A stretch of DNA of 64,000 nt from DATBSK01 sp964501785 (GTDB lineage Bacteria > Actinomycetota > Acidimicrobiia > IMCC26256 > PALSA-555): positions 186,001 through 250,000 of the forward strand of contig CAZCUD010000001.1 of the NCBI GenBank assembly GCA_964501785.1, written 5' to 3'. Position 1 is the stretch's first letter; every line of letters begins with the position of its first letter. The position numbers were made by a program, and so were the translations under genes. The notes under the pieces were generated by a model. The model did not search any database, was not told the origin of the DNA, and saw only the letters and a program-made list of their open reading frames with translations. This document shows, piece by piece, positions 25,401 through 32,831 of this stretch.

Positions 25401-25475
25401 GTCACCGAGGGTCTCACCACGCTCGACCTCGTCGACGCGGCTCGGCTCCTCGACGTCCTGGCCGCCGGCCGCTGA
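22410..25475 (+). CDS. Class III adenylate cyclase - NB-ARC ATPase - TPR regulator
   Basis: Protein of 1021 residues with an excellent ribosome-binding site (GGAGGAGG). Residues 1-170 are a class III cyclase: metal-binding Asp15 (FTDLEGST) and Asp58 (TTGDGFF), adenine-selecting Lys54, and Asn116/Arg120 (TLNRAARL), so catalysis looks possible. Residues about 190-480 are an NB-ARC/AAA-like ATPase with P-loop GTGGIGKTRLA and LLVLDNFEQV. The remainder is a long helical TPR-like array. No LuxR-type helix-turn-helix is visible at the C-terminus. It probably senses a ligand or protein through the TPRs and makes cAMP, which the two CNB-domain proteins of this window could read. Confidence 0.9.
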   Translation: MVGLPTGTVTFLFTDLEGSTRLWEQHPDAMRAALARHDELMTRAIEDHHGHVIKTTGDGFFAAFASASDGVEAAIDAQLALAREDWPETGELRVRMGLHTGAAELRDGDYHGPTLNRAARLMSVGHGGQVLVSLITSELVRGADIELVDLGTHHLRDLAEPEQIFQVAHPGLRAEFGALRTAARPAPPSNVPVALDRLIGRTRELQEVRDRLREARLLTLLGTGGIGKTRLAMEVARGLCSEYDDRVYVVDLSGCTDLDAVLAVVTRTIGVQEGSDGSLLDGIKERIGDDPMLLVLDNFEQVTTAGAAVVELLRDCPGLTALVTSREALNVSGEQVYPVPPLALPAERGDVSVDEAVASDAVQLFVDRARAVRADFELTAENAPAVVELCERLDGLPLAIELATARLALFSPEALVERLGSRLDLLTGGARDAPERQRALRDTIGWSYDLLTADEQRLLALLAVFSGATITAVEQVAARAEGLASVDVLDGLGSLVAKSLVRRSEGAAGAEPRVSMLETIRAFAAERLGDDAELRRRVERAHAEYFAEWAASRREPLSGDGRDAAAAVMAEDAENLSSAWRYWVGQADFEQLDRLIDGLWPLYELRGWYFSTAALIEDLLGVLSSSPFTKERLLQQIRLQTSLARVLMASQGYTPETERAHQRALQLCEELGEVPQLVPVLRVLSSFYIYLSDFEQARRIGEQLLSLAERFDDNRARVEGHLLIGVNEGMLARLQVGIEHLEQGIEAYGAGPVDADRFQTGNDPGVVIQVVAGMLLWMAGFPDQARDRADDAVRLAEHLRHPPSSAYAHFHTGLIRMWRNEPVSALEHARAVVEISDAHELPVWRAVGSCLRGAAVAATGEPDEGLVLFEAAVDQYRALKTPPVFWAPLLQLHAAVCALAGRPAEGLALVDEALDVIAQDAGPQMSASELLTLKGQLLLATADEAEAEECFRRAVASADAMNAPMFQLRATLALAKLWAQQGEREEARTALQDAYARVTEGLTTLDLVDAARLLDVLAAGR

Positions 25476-25583
25476 GACGCCACCGGAGCGAGGCGCGTCA
25501 GTCTGCCCGAGCGCATGCGGGGATGCCTGCGAGTCGGGCGGACCGACGGGAGGTGGTGGACGCAGTGCGTCCCGCCGCCGGTG

Positions 25584-25652
25584 CTACGCGATCAGTACGA
25601 GCAGGCCGACGACGGCCAGCGCCACGATCACGATCCATGCGAGCGTCTGCAT
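25584..25652 (-). CDS. Candidate 22-residue membrane microprotein
   Basis: Frame reads MQTLAWIVIVALAVVGLLVLIA, almost entirely one hydrophobic helix. GGAAGGAAC lies about 6 nt upstream of the ATG on the minus strand, a usable ribosome-binding site. No homologue is known to me. Hydrophobic microproteins of this size occur as small membrane regulators or as type I toxins, but no antisense RNA was identified. Confidence 0.4.
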   Translation of the reverse strand: MQTLAWIVIVALAVVGLLVLIA

Positions 25653-25869
25653 CTTCTGTTCCTTCCGTACGCGGCCCCGCCCATCAGCCGTACCAACCAT
25701 TCCCGGTCCGCGTGATCGCAAACCCACCGCTGGTCGCGCGCGCGTCGGGCGACCAGCCGCGCCTCGACCACGACGGCGCACTCGCGAGCCGCCCGCGCCC
25801 GTCCGTGGACGAAGGTGACGAACGTCGAGCTCGCGGCGACCGGCGCGTCCGGTCCGCGCCGGTCGGCGC

Positions 25870-25898
25870 TTGACACCGAGGGCCCCAGCGCGGAGACT
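25870..25898 (+). promoter_or_regulatory. Promoter of the TetR gene: TTGACA, 17-nt spacer, GAGACT
   Basis: TTGACA at 25870-25875 and GAGACT at 25893-25898 have a 17-nt spacer. The expected transcription start lies at or next to the GTG at 25907, implying a leaderless mRNA. Confidence 0.5.
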
Positions 25899-25899
25899 G

Positions 25900-25914
25900 C
25901 CTGACAGTGTCAGG
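25900..25914 (+). promoter_or_regulatory. TetR operator palindrome overlapping the start codon
   Basis: CCTGACAGTGTCAGG is a perfect 15-bp palindrome around a central G and covers the GTG start. A second half-site CACTGACAGG lies at 25924-25933. The position at the transcription start is typical of TetR autorepression. Confidence 0.7.
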
Positions 25915-26533
25915 TAAAACGAACACTGACAGGCGATCGGCCCGGCGCCAGGCCACGATCGACGAGATCCTCGCCGCCGCCTGGGCTCTGGTCCGCGAGC
26001 GGGGCCTGGCGGGGCTGGGGATGCGCGAGCTCGGCGATCGGGTGGGCATGCGGGCCCAGTCGCTGTACTCGTACTTCGCCTCGAAGCACGAGATCTACGA
26101 CGCGATGTTCCGACAGGGCAACGAGGCCTTCATCGAGGCGCTCGCGGAGGACGAACGACGGTCGAGCGACGCGGACGACCCCGTCGCGGGGGCCCGACGC
26201 CTCGCGCACGTCTTCGTCGACTTCTCGATGAGCGATCCCGCTCGCTACCAGCTGCTGTTCCAACGGACCGTCCCCGACTTCGTCCCGTCACCCGAGAGCT
26301 ACGCGGTGGCGCAAACCGCGTACGCGATGGGGGTGGCGCGCCTAGACGCGCTGAGCATCCCCGAGGCGGGTGTGCGCATGGCCAACGCCCTGTTCAGCGG
26401 GCTCGTCGCCCAACAGCTCGCGAACGATCCGATCGGCGACGGTTGGGTCGGCCTCGTCGACGACGCCGTCGACATGCTCCTCGCCACGTACGCACCCCGG
26501 CACGCCCGTGCCGCCACCGGAAGGACCCGATGA
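25907..26533 (+). CDS. TetR-family transcriptional repressor
   Basis: Protein of 208 residues. The N-terminal DNA-binding domain reads ATIDEILAAAWALVRERGLAG, then LGMRELGDRVGMRAQSLYSYFASKHEIYDAMF, a standard TetR helix-turn-helix. The C-terminal ligand domain resembles the WHG/TetR_C_33-type group. GTG 25907 lies within a palindromic operator, so autoregulation is likely. The next gene starts 1 nt after its stop and is probably in the same unit, so the ligand may relate to mycothiol-linked detoxification (inference). Confidence 0.9.
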   Translation: MSGKTNTDRRSARRQATIDEILAAAWALVRERGLAGLGMRELGDRVGMRAQSLYSYFASKHEIYDAMFRQGNEAFIEALAEDERRSSDADDPVAGARRLAHVFVDFSMSDPARYQLLFQRTVPDFVPSPESYAVAQTAYAMGVARLDALSIPEAGVRMANALFSGLVAQQLANDPIGDGWVGLVDDAVDMLLATYAPRHARAATGRTR

Positions 26534-26534
26534 C

Positions 26535-27317
26535 ATGATCGCCGTCGACGTCGCAACGATCGCTCCGCTCACGCACCGTGAGGCCATGGACCTCCAGGCT
26601 CGCGAGCTCGAACGCACGCTCGCGATGCTCGAAGGGCTCAACGAAGCCGACTGGGCGCGTCCGACCGAGTGTCCCGGCTGGGACGTGCGGGCGATGTACC
26701 AGCACGTGCTCGGCGCATGCGAGGCCGGCGCCTCGATGCGCGAGAACCTGCACCAGCTCCGGTCGGCCCGCGCGCACCGCAAGCAGCACGGCGGGCCGCT
26801 CGAGGCCGCGCTGTCGAACGTACAGGTGCGCGAGCGCGCCGAGCTCACGCCGGCCCAGGTGATCGATCGCCTGCGGGCCGTCGCACCCAAGACGGTCCGC
26901 GGGCGCACCCGCGTGCCGGCCGTCGTCCGCGAGCACGCCCGACTCGCGGTCGACGGCCCGGTCCACGAGCGCTGGACCCTGGGCTACCTCATCGACACGA
27001 TCTACCTGCGCGACCTGTGGATGCACCGGGTCGACGCGCTCCAGGCGGTCGACCGACCCTTCGAGCCGAGCGCGGAGCACGACGGCCGCATCGTCGCCGA
27101 CGTCGTGGGCGAATGGGCCCGCCGCCACGGGCAGCCCTTCACGCTCGAGCTCACCGGGCCCGCCGGCGGCAGTTACGCCGCCGAACCCGACCCCGACGCC
27201 GGCCCCGAGCAGGCCGGAGCCCCGACGACCGTGTCGATGGACGCGGTGGACTTCTGCCGCACCCTCGCCGGTCGCCTGCCCGCCGAGGGCCTGCTCACCA
27301 CCGTCGTCCCCTTCTGA
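26535..27317 (+). CDS. Mycothiol-dependent maleylpyruvate isomerase family protein
   Basis: DinB-fold protein of 260 residues. It has the family pattern LERTLAMLEGLNEADWARPTECPGWDVRAMYQHVLG, whose GWDVR-x3-QH contributes a metal-binding His. A second His-containing segment is TIYLRDLWMHRVD. The family uses a metal and mycothiol in isomerase, transferase or detoxification reactions, and mycothiol is specific to Actinomycetota. ATG 26535 is the first start after the TetR stop (26531-26533). It is presumably controlled by that repressor. Exact substrate unknown. Confidence 0.85.
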   Translation: MIAVDVATIAPLTHREAMDLQARELERTLAMLEGLNEADWARPTECPGWDVRAMYQHVLGACEAGASMRENLHQLRSARAHRKQHGGPLEAALSNVQVRERAELTPAQVIDRLRAVAPKTVRGRTRVPAVVREHARLAVDGPVHERWTLGYLIDTIYLRDLWMHRVDALQAVDRPFEPSAEHDGRIVADVVGEWARRHGQPFTLELTGPAGGSYAAEPDPDAGPEQAGAPTTVSMDAVDFCRTLAGRLPAEGLLTTVVPF

Positions 27318-27368
27318 GACGATCGCGACCGTCCCTTCCGAACGTCACGGGGCGAGGAACGAGGATCC

Positions 27369-29375
27369 ATGGCCGAGTCGCGGGCGCACCTCACCAACGG
27401 GACGGTCGAGGTCGAGCTCGAGCCGGGCGCGTTCACGCTCCGCTGGCCCGCGACCGGCGTGACGCTCGGTCCGTGCGCCGCGTCGGTGACCCTGGCCGGT
27501 GTCGAGCACCGGGCGAGCGTGCGCGGGTGGGACGTCGAGTCGGGTGCCGGCTTCGGCCGCGCCGGCACCTGGGCGCGCGCGACCGTGCCGGTCGGCGACC
27601 GGCCCGCTGACCTCGGCGTCGAGCTGCACGTGCCGGCCGAGGGTCCGGCGGTGGTGGTGCGGGCGACGTTCACCGCGGGCGACGGGCGCGCGACCGTCGA
27701 CCGGCTCACGCCGCTCGTGGGCACGACCGACCTCGACGCGTCGCGCGTCCTCGTCGACGGGTACGACTCGTGGGCGTACAGCGGCGTGCGTCGTGGTGAC
27801 GAGCCGAGCGCGTCGTGGTGGGACACGGTGCTCGTCGCACCGGACGGCCGTGCGCTCGTGCTCCACGCCCTGGATGCGCAGCGCCTCGCCACGCGAATCG
27901 CGCACGACGACACCGCGGTGCGGGTCGACGGGGGAGCGACGCCGCCCCTGACGCCGGTCGCCAGCACCTGGGGCTACGTGGTCGGCGAGCCACCGCCGCT
28001 CGGGCTCGCGCTGGCGCCCGGCGAGACGCTGGCGGGTGAGCCGGTCGCGGTGGCCGCCGGTCGCGACGCGCTCGGGCTCGCGGAGGATCTCGCCGCGCTG
28101 GCGGGCGCGGCCATGGGGGCGCGCAGCTGGACCGGTGCCGAGCCGCGGGGCTGGGAGAGCTGGTACCACTACGGCCTCTTCGTCTCGGCCGACGACGTCC
28201 TCGTCAACGCCCGCGCCCTGCGCGAGCGCTACGCGGACCGACCCGACCTCGACCTCGTGCAGATCGACGACGGGTGGCAGGTCACCTACGGGGCGTGGTG
28301 GCCCAACGAGCGCTTCCCCGACGACCTCGGCGCGATCGTCGACGAGCTGCGCGCTCTCGGGTGTCGTGCGGGCCTGTGGCTCGCGCCGTTCCGCGTGCAG
28401 CCCGACGCGCCCGGCATCGCGGCCGATCACCCCGACTGGTGCCTGCGCGGGCCCGACGGCGCGCCGGTCCGGGAGCCCCGGGCCAACGCCTGGGCCGTCG
28501 ACGCCTCGCACCCCGCTGCCCTCGAGTGGATCCGGTCGCTCGGCGCGCAGGTGCGGGCGTGGGGCTTCGAGATGGTCAAGGTCGACTTCTGCTACCTCGG
28601 CGCGCTCGAGGGCGCGCGCCACGACCCGGCCGTCACCGGCATCGAGGCGCTGCGCCGCGGGTTCGCCGCGCTCGTCGACGGTCTCGGTGACGACGTGTAC
28701 GTGCTCGGGTGCGGCATGCCGACGCTCCCCGCGGTCGGGATCTGCCACGCCAACCGCGTGGGCCACGACCTCGCCATGCCCCGCGCGCTCCAGGAGATCG
28801 GCCACCCCCTCGACGAGGGCTGGACGGGCTTCGCCGGCGTGCGGGCGCAGGCCCGCAACGTCGCTGCCCGCTTCGCGCAGGCCGCCCGCTGGTACGACGC
28901 CGACCCCGAGGTGGTGATGGCGTGGGGCGCCGACGGCACCGACCCGGCGGGCTACTCGGTGGAGGAGGCGCGCACGCTCGCCACCATGGTCGTGCTCGCC
29001 GGCGGTCCGTTCCTCTTCGCGGACGACCTCACGGCGCTGCGCGACGAGGAGCGCGAGGTGCTCGAACATCCGGCGCTGCTCGACGTCGTCGCCCGTGGCC
29101 CGTTCCGCCCGGTCGACCTGTTCGGGCGCGCCGACGCCGACGACGTGCCGCAGCACGCGTTCGCGCCGTCCACCGCGATCCCGAGCGTCTGGGAGGCGAC
29201 GCGGGGCGACGATCGTGTCGTCGCCCACTTCGCCTGGGGCGACGAGCCCGTGTGCTTCACCGTGCCCGCCGGCGCGGAGGACGCGGTCGAGCTGTGGACG
29301 GGCGAGCGCGTCGGCCCCGAGCTCGAGGTTCCACCGCACGGCGTGCGCGTCGTGCGCGTCCCGCGACCGGGGTGA
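27369..29375 (+). CDS. GH36-type alpha-galactosidase-like glycoside hydrolase
   Basis: Cytoplasmic protein of 668 residues with no signal peptide. The N-terminal half is a beta-sandwich (YDSWAYSGV, then ASTWGYVVG). The central TIM barrel begins GWESWYHYG and has LVQIDDGWQ and GLWLAPF. The nucleophile candidate is Asp406 (KVDFCYL) and the acid/base candidate Asp467 (NRVGHDL). These fit the melibiase clan GH-D (GH36/GH27), which hydrolyses alpha-galactosides or alpha-N-acetylgalactosaminides. RVGHD deviates from the usual R-x-SDD, so the sugar preference may differ. A GAGGATCC leader precedes ATG 27369. No sugar transporter lies nearby. Confidence 0.85.
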   Translation: MAESRAHLTNGTVEVELEPGAFTLRWPATGVTLGPCAASVTLAGVEHRASVRGWDVESGAGFGRAGTWARATVPVGDRPADLGVELHVPAEGPAVVVRATFTAGDGRATVDRLTPLVGTTDLDASRVLVDGYDSWAYSGVRRGDEPSASWWDTVLVAPDGRALVLHALDAQRLATRIAHDDTAVRVDGGATPPLTPVASTWGYVVGEPPPLGLALAPGETLAGEPVAVAAGRDALGLAEDLAALAGAAMGARSWTGAEPRGWESWYHYGLFVSADDVLVNARALRERYADRPDLDLVQIDDGWQVTYGAWWPNERFPDDLGAIVDELRALGCRAGLWLAPFRVQPDAPGIAADHPDWCLRGPDGAPVREPRANAWAVDASHPAALEWIRSLGAQVRAWGFEMVKVDFCYLGALEGARHDPAVTGIEALRRGFAALVDGLGDDVYVLGCGMPTLPAVGICHANRVGHDLAMPRALQEIGHPLDEGWTGFAGVRAQARNVAARFAQAARWYDADPEVVMAWGADGTDPAGYSVEEARTLATMVVLAGGPFLFADDLTALRDEEREVLEHPALLDVVARGPFRPVDLFGRADADDVPQHAFAPSTAIPSVWEATRGDDRVVAHFAWGDEPVCFTVPAGAEDAVELWTGERVGPELEVPPHGVRVVRVPRPG

Positions 29376-29476
29376 GCCGGACGCGGTAGGGCACCGCGCT
29401 CGTCCCTGGGCGAGGAGAGCTGACGGCCGGTACCGTGGTCGTCGGCCGGGGTGGGTCGGATCGGAAGGAGCGACCG

Positions 29477-30013
29477 ATGCAGCCTTCACCCTCCGCCGCC
29501 CACCGTCTCCCTCGGTGCGTCGCTCGACCACCGAATCGGTGGTTCAGGTACGCATCGACGTGGGCCGTCGTCGCCGTGGTCACCGTCGTCGCGGCGAGTC
29601 CTGCCGCGGCCGGGTCGGGGAGCCGCAAGGCCTGCAAGCTGTTGAAGCCGGCCCAGATCGAGAAGGTCCTCGGCGCCGAGGCGCAGCGCTCCGACACCGA
29701 GGGCACGCAGGTCGCGGGCGCGGAGTCGTGCGCGTTCGACGTCGGCCCCGGGCTCGGCGAGCCCGGCGGTGCGCTCGTCGTCGTCACCTACTACTCGGGG
29801 CCGATCGTGTCGGGCATCGGTGGCGACCTCGAGAGCCGCGCCGAGCCGCTCACGAAGGGCGTGGTGTGGGACCCGCTGGTGGAGGTCGCCTACGTGGTCA
29901 AGCCGAAGAAGATCGTCGGCGTCAACGTGTCGTACACCAACCGCGACCCGTCGACCGAGGAGCTCATGCCCGACATGGCCAAGCTCGCGAAGGCGGCCGC
30001 GAAGCGGGCCTGA
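29477..30013 (+). CDS. Secreted DUF3558-like protein
   Basis: Protein of 178 residues with ribosome-binding site GGAAGGAG 8 nt before the ATG. A long N-terminal basic region leads to a hydrophobic signal segment (WAVVAVVTVVAASPAAAGSG). The mature part starts RKACKLLKPAQIEKVLGAE, similar to the C-x-LL-x4-I-x3-LG opening of DUF3558 proteins, and has a second Cys in AESCAFDV that may pair with the first. No lipobox cysteine is seen, so it is probably released rather than lipid-anchored. Function unknown. Confidence 0.7.
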   Translation: MQPSPSAAHRLPRCVARPPNRWFRYASTWAVVAVVTVVAASPAAAGSGSRKACKLLKPAQIEKVLGAEAQRSDTEGTQVAGAESCAFDVGPGLGEPGGALVVVTYYSGPIVSGIGGDLESRAEPLTKGVVWDPLVEVAYVVKPKKIVGVNVSYTNRDPSTEELMPDMAKLAKAAAKRA

Positions 30014-30017
30014 GGGC

Positions 30018-30035
30018 TGTCTCACGCGTGAGACA
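30018..30035 (+). promoter_or_regulatory. 18-bp palindromic operator before the antitoxin gene
   Basis: TGTCTCACGCGTGAGACA is a perfect palindrome. Its right end overlaps a -10-like GACAAT that lies 6 nt before the ATG at 30044, as expected for autorepression by an antitoxin. Confidence 0.7.
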
Positions 30036-30043
30036 ATCTCGGC

Positions 30044-30280
30044 ATGGCCGAGGTCACCGTGCGCGAGCTGCGCAACCACGGCGGCGAGGTCCTCGATCGC
30101 GTCGAGGCCGGTGCCCGGCTGACCGTCACGCGCTCGGGACGGCCGGTGGCCGAGCTGGTGCCGATCCGCCGCCCGCCCGCAGCAGCGGTCACGTTGCTCG
30201 ATCGTTGGTCGCGCCTTCCGGCCGTCGACCCCGACGCGCTGCGCCGTGACCTCGACGCAGCGATCGAGACCTCGCTCTGA
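30044..30280 (+). CDS. Phd/YefM-type antitoxin
   Basis: Protein of 78 residues starting MAEVTVRELRNHGGEVLDRVEAGARLTVTRSGRPVAELVPI, the standard Phd/YefM DNA-binding and dimerisation domain. The C-terminal tail (LLDRWSRLPAVDPDALRRDLD) is the toxin-neutralising part. It has an 18-bp operator overlapping its leaderless-type promoter. The partner toxin that should follow is broken, leaving an orphan antitoxin. Confidence 0.9.
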   Translation: MAEVTVRELRNHGGEVLDRVEAGARLTVTRSGRPVAELVPIRRPPAAAVTLLDRWSRLPAVDPDALRRDLDAAIETSL

Positions 30281-30420
30281 GCGAGTCCGACGACCGCGGG
30301 CTGCTCGACACGAGCACGGTCACCCTCCTCACGCGACTCGACGATCCGTCGGTGCTGCCGGCCGAGCCATCCCGGCGCCGAACGCTGACTCGAGCGGCCG
30401 GCGACCCACCGCGCACCTGT
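30277..30420 (+). pseudogene. Remnant of a VapC/PIN-domain toxin
   Basis: Directly after the antitoxin the frame from 30277 reads GLLDTSTVTLLTRLDDPSVL, the N-terminus of PIN toxins with the first catalytic Asp, but begins at CTGA instead of an ATGA or GTGA overlap. After LPAEP the similarity fades into a degraded TLTRAAGDPPRT (compare TLAELS-x-GPHR), and the rest of the roughly 130-residue toxin is missing. The toxin is dead in this genome; the antitoxin may be retained as a repressor or as an anti-addiction module. Confidence 0.65.
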
Positions 30421-30442
30421 TCGCGGTCGCTCGTAGGCCGCG

Positions 30443-30844
30443 TCAGTCGTCGCGGGACCCGAGGTCGCTGAGGTCGCCGGGCACGTCGACGGCGTGCTCG
30501 CGGAGCACCTCGAGCGGCACGATCTCGAGCGCACGCTCGTGGGTGGACGCGAGCACCACCGGCGCGGCCGCGCCGTCGAGGTGGGCCCGGAGCCAGTTGG
30601 CCGCGGTCACGCACCAGCGGTCGCCCGGGCGCAGGCCCGGGAAGCGGTGCATCGGCATCGGCGACACGAGGTCGTTGCCGATGCCGTGCTGGTGCTCGAG
30701 GAACTCCGCGCTCATCACCGCGCAGATCGTGTGGCTGCCGAGGTCCTCGGGCGAGGTGTTGCAGCACCCGTCGCGGAACCACCCGGTCATCGGGTCGACA
30801 CCACACGGCTCCAGCTCGCCGCCCAGCACGTTGCGCTCGCTCAC
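30443..30844 (-). CDS. DUF2237 family protein
   Basis: Protein of 133 residues from GTG 30844 (VSERNVLGGELEPCGVDPMTGWFRDGCC). It matches DUF2237: LGSHTICAVMSAEFLEHQ, then GLRPGDRWCVTAANWLRAHLDGAAAPVVLASTHERALE. The family is conserved in many bacteria and has no known function; the clustered Cys and His residues suggest metal binding. TAGTGT lies 7 nt upstream of the GTG on the minus strand, so the message is probably leaderless. The gene points back at the VapC remnant. Confidence 0.85.
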   Translation of the reverse strand: MSERNVLGGELEPCGVDPMTGWFRDGCCNTSPEDLGSHTICAVMSAEFLEHQHGIGNDLVSPMPMHRFPGLRPGDRWCVTAANWLRAHLDGAAAPVVLASTHERALEIVPLEVLREHAVDVPGDLSDLGSRDD

Positions 30845-30951
30845 GCCGTCCACACTATTGGGACTGTTGGGGCCGCTCGGCGGGCGTGCCGGCGGCGGAC
30901 CCGCGGCCCTGGGGCGGCTGCGCGACACTGCAGGGGTCCAGGGGAGGGCGC

Positions 30952-32199
30952 ATGTCGGTCGACGCTCGGACTCGACTCCACAAGGACGTCCGCGCGCTCG
31001 AGCGCGACGAGGTCTTCGACTCGTTGTTGCCGAACGCGATCGCGGTGCACGGCGACCTCGCCGGCCGTGGCGTCGCGTACCTCGAGCTGCCGGCGGTCGG
31101 ACTCGACGTCGACGGCCGCGCCGTCACCCTCACGCTCGCCGGCGACTCGCTCACCGTGCAGGAGGGGCTCGACGACGCCGGCGTCGTGGCGTCGATGCCC
31201 GCCGACGCGCTGTCGGACCTCGTGCAGGACTCGCAGTCGACGATGGGCCTCGCCATGACGTCGCGCGTGCAGCTGCACGCGGGCAGCATCACCGACTGGA
31301 TCGGCTGGGAGCCCGCGCTGCGCGCGCTGCTCGACGGTCGCAAGGTCCACGAGGCCGGCGACGTCACGTTCACCGACCGCGACGGCGCCGCGCTCGACCT
31401 CGATCGCACGTTCTCCCTCGACGACGACCGCGAGGAGATGGCGCACTTCCTCGAGCAGGCCGGCTTCCTGCACCTCCGCGGCGTGTTCGACGACGCCGAG
31501 ATGGCCACCGTCGGCGCGGACATCGACGAGTGGATCGCCAAGGCGACGCCCGACGACGGGGACTCGTGGTGGGCGGTCGACGAGGACGGCGTGCACCAGG
31601 CCGTGCGCGTCCTCTACTTCTACGACAAGTCGGCCGCGCTGCGCGAGCTCGTGCACGACGACCGCTACCAGTGGATCGGCGACCTCACCGGTGACGGTCA
31701 TCAGCACCGGCGCGGCGGCGAAGGGCTCGTGAAGCCGCTCGGGATCGTGCAGGGCCTCTCCGATCTCCCCTGGCACAAGGACTGCGGCCAGGGCCTGCAC
31801 TCGTACATCTGCAGCTCGCTGACCTGCGGGATCTCGGTGACCGGCGCCGACCGCACGAGCGGTGCGCTCGGGGTGATCCCGGGGAGCCACCGCGCCAACA
31901 CGATGGCGACCGGCCGCGACCGCAAGCTCGACCTCCGACCCCGGATGCTCGAGACCGAGACCGGCGACGTGACCGTGCACTGCAGCGACACGCTGCACCG
32001 TGCGCACCCGCCGATCGACCGGCCCCGCAAGGTCGTCTACTCGGGCTTCGTGCTCCCGCCGCTGCCCGGCGACGTGATCGAGCCCGACCCGCGCTACAGC
32101 CGTGAGGCGCGCGCCGAGCTCACCAACGTCCAGGATCGGATCGCGGCGGCCGACAACCCCGACGCACCCAACCGCTATCGCGCCGGCCGGGGTCGCTGA
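30952..32199 (+). CDS. Phytanoyl-CoA dioxygenase (PhyH) family protein
   Basis: Protein of 415 residues with ribosome-binding site GGGGAGGG before the ATG. The Fe(II)/2-oxoglutarate oxygenase core has the H-x-D pair in LPWHKDCGQ and the distal His in DTLHRAHPP, with R/K in the following RPRKVVYSGF for 2-oxoglutarate. The segment HFLEQAGFLHLRGVFDDAEM is the usual PhyH opening, at about residue 165. The preceding 160 residues are an extra N-terminal domain without a recognised name. Likely hydroxylates a lipid-like or small organic substrate. Confidence 0.85.
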   Translation: MSVDARTRLHKDVRALERDEVFDSLLPNAIAVHGDLAGRGVAYLELPAVGLDVDGRAVTLTLAGDSLTVQEGLDDAGVVASMPADALSDLVQDSQSTMGLAMTSRVQLHAGSITDWIGWEPALRALLDGRKVHEAGDVTFTDRDGAALDLDRTFSLDDDREEMAHFLEQAGFLHLRGVFDDAEMATVGADIDEWIAKATPDDGDSWWAVDEDGVHQAVRVLYFYDKSAALRELVHDDRYQWIGDLTGDGHQHRRGGEGLVKPLGIVQGLSDLPWHKDCGQGLHSYICSSLTCGISVTGADRTSGALGVIPGSHRANTMATGRDRKLDLRPRMLETETGDVTVHCSDTLHRAHPPIDRPRKVVYSGFVLPPLPGDVIEPDPRYSREARAELTNVQDRIAAADNPDAPNRYRAGRGR

Positions 32200-32216
32200 G
32201 CCCCGACCGTCGAGCC

Positions 32217-32236
32217 GTCGACCCGCGTGGGTCGAC
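32217..32236 (+). terminator. GC-rich hairpin after the PhyH gene
   Basis: GTCGACCC / GGGTCGAC forms a perfect 8-bp stem with loop GCGT, 17 nt after the stop. No T-run follows, so it could be a weak or factor-dependent terminator. Confidence 0.45.
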
Positions 32237-32365
32237 CGAGGCTGCACTTGAGGAAGCCGTCGCACTTCCGCCGGTGGACGCTCCCGGTCGTGCCCTACCG
32301 CCTCGATGAAGCCGTACACGACCTAGCCGCCGCAGCCTGATCGCTCGCCTGCAAGGCTGGCGGGC

Positions 32366-32743
32366 GTGCAGCAGCCACCGGGCGGGATCGACCGGATCAG
32401 CGCCGTCACCCTGGTCACGGCCGACATGCGCGCCGCGGTGTCCTTCTACGAGGCGATGGGGTTCTCGCTGCTCTACGGCGGTGCCGACGCCGAGTTCACC
32501 AGCCTTCGCGTGGGCGACGGCTTCCTCAACCTCCAGCTCGACCCCGCGTACGCGCGCAGCACGCTGTGGGGTCGGGTCATCTTCTGGGTCGACGACGTGG
32601 ACGCGGTGCACGCCGGCGCGCTCGATGCCGGCCTGAAGCCGGAGATGGAGCCATCGGACGCGCCGTGGGGCGAGCGCTACTTCCACGTCCGTGACCCCGA
32701 CGGGCACGAGCTGAGCTTCGCCAAGCCGCTCGAGCCGGGGTGA
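32366..32743 (+). CDS. VOC-superfamily protein
   Basis: Protein of 125 residues: ISAVTLVTADMRAAVSFYEAMGFSLLYGG, FLNLQLDP, VIFWVDDVDAVHAGALDAGLKPEM, then YFHVRDPDGHELSFAKPL. The last His-Glu (GHELSF) is a usual metal-ligand position. It resembles the bleomycin-resistance/lactoylglutathione-lyase-like group. GTG 32366 is the only plausible start. No specific substrate; it stands alone. Confidence 0.85.
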   Translation: MQQPPGGIDRISAVTLVTADMRAAVSFYEAMGFSLLYGGADAEFTSLRVGDGFLNLQLDPAYARSTLWGRVIFWVDDVDAVHAGALDAGLKPEMEPSDAPWGERYFHVRDPDGHELSFAKPLEPG

Positions 32744-32831
32744 TCAGCGGCTCGCGACGCCGTCCGTCTCCGCCGACCCGGCACACGCCGCGAGGCGACG
32801 TGTCTTGTGCCTCCGCGACGAGGAGGCAAAC

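Larger units (their letters stand above)
25476..25906. other. 431-nt intergenic region
   Basis: No long conserved gene is visible. It holds a candidate 22-residue membrane peptide on the minus strand (25584-25652), and the TetR promoter and operator at its right end. Other open frames here have the composition of shadows and no plausible start signals. Confidence 0.5.
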
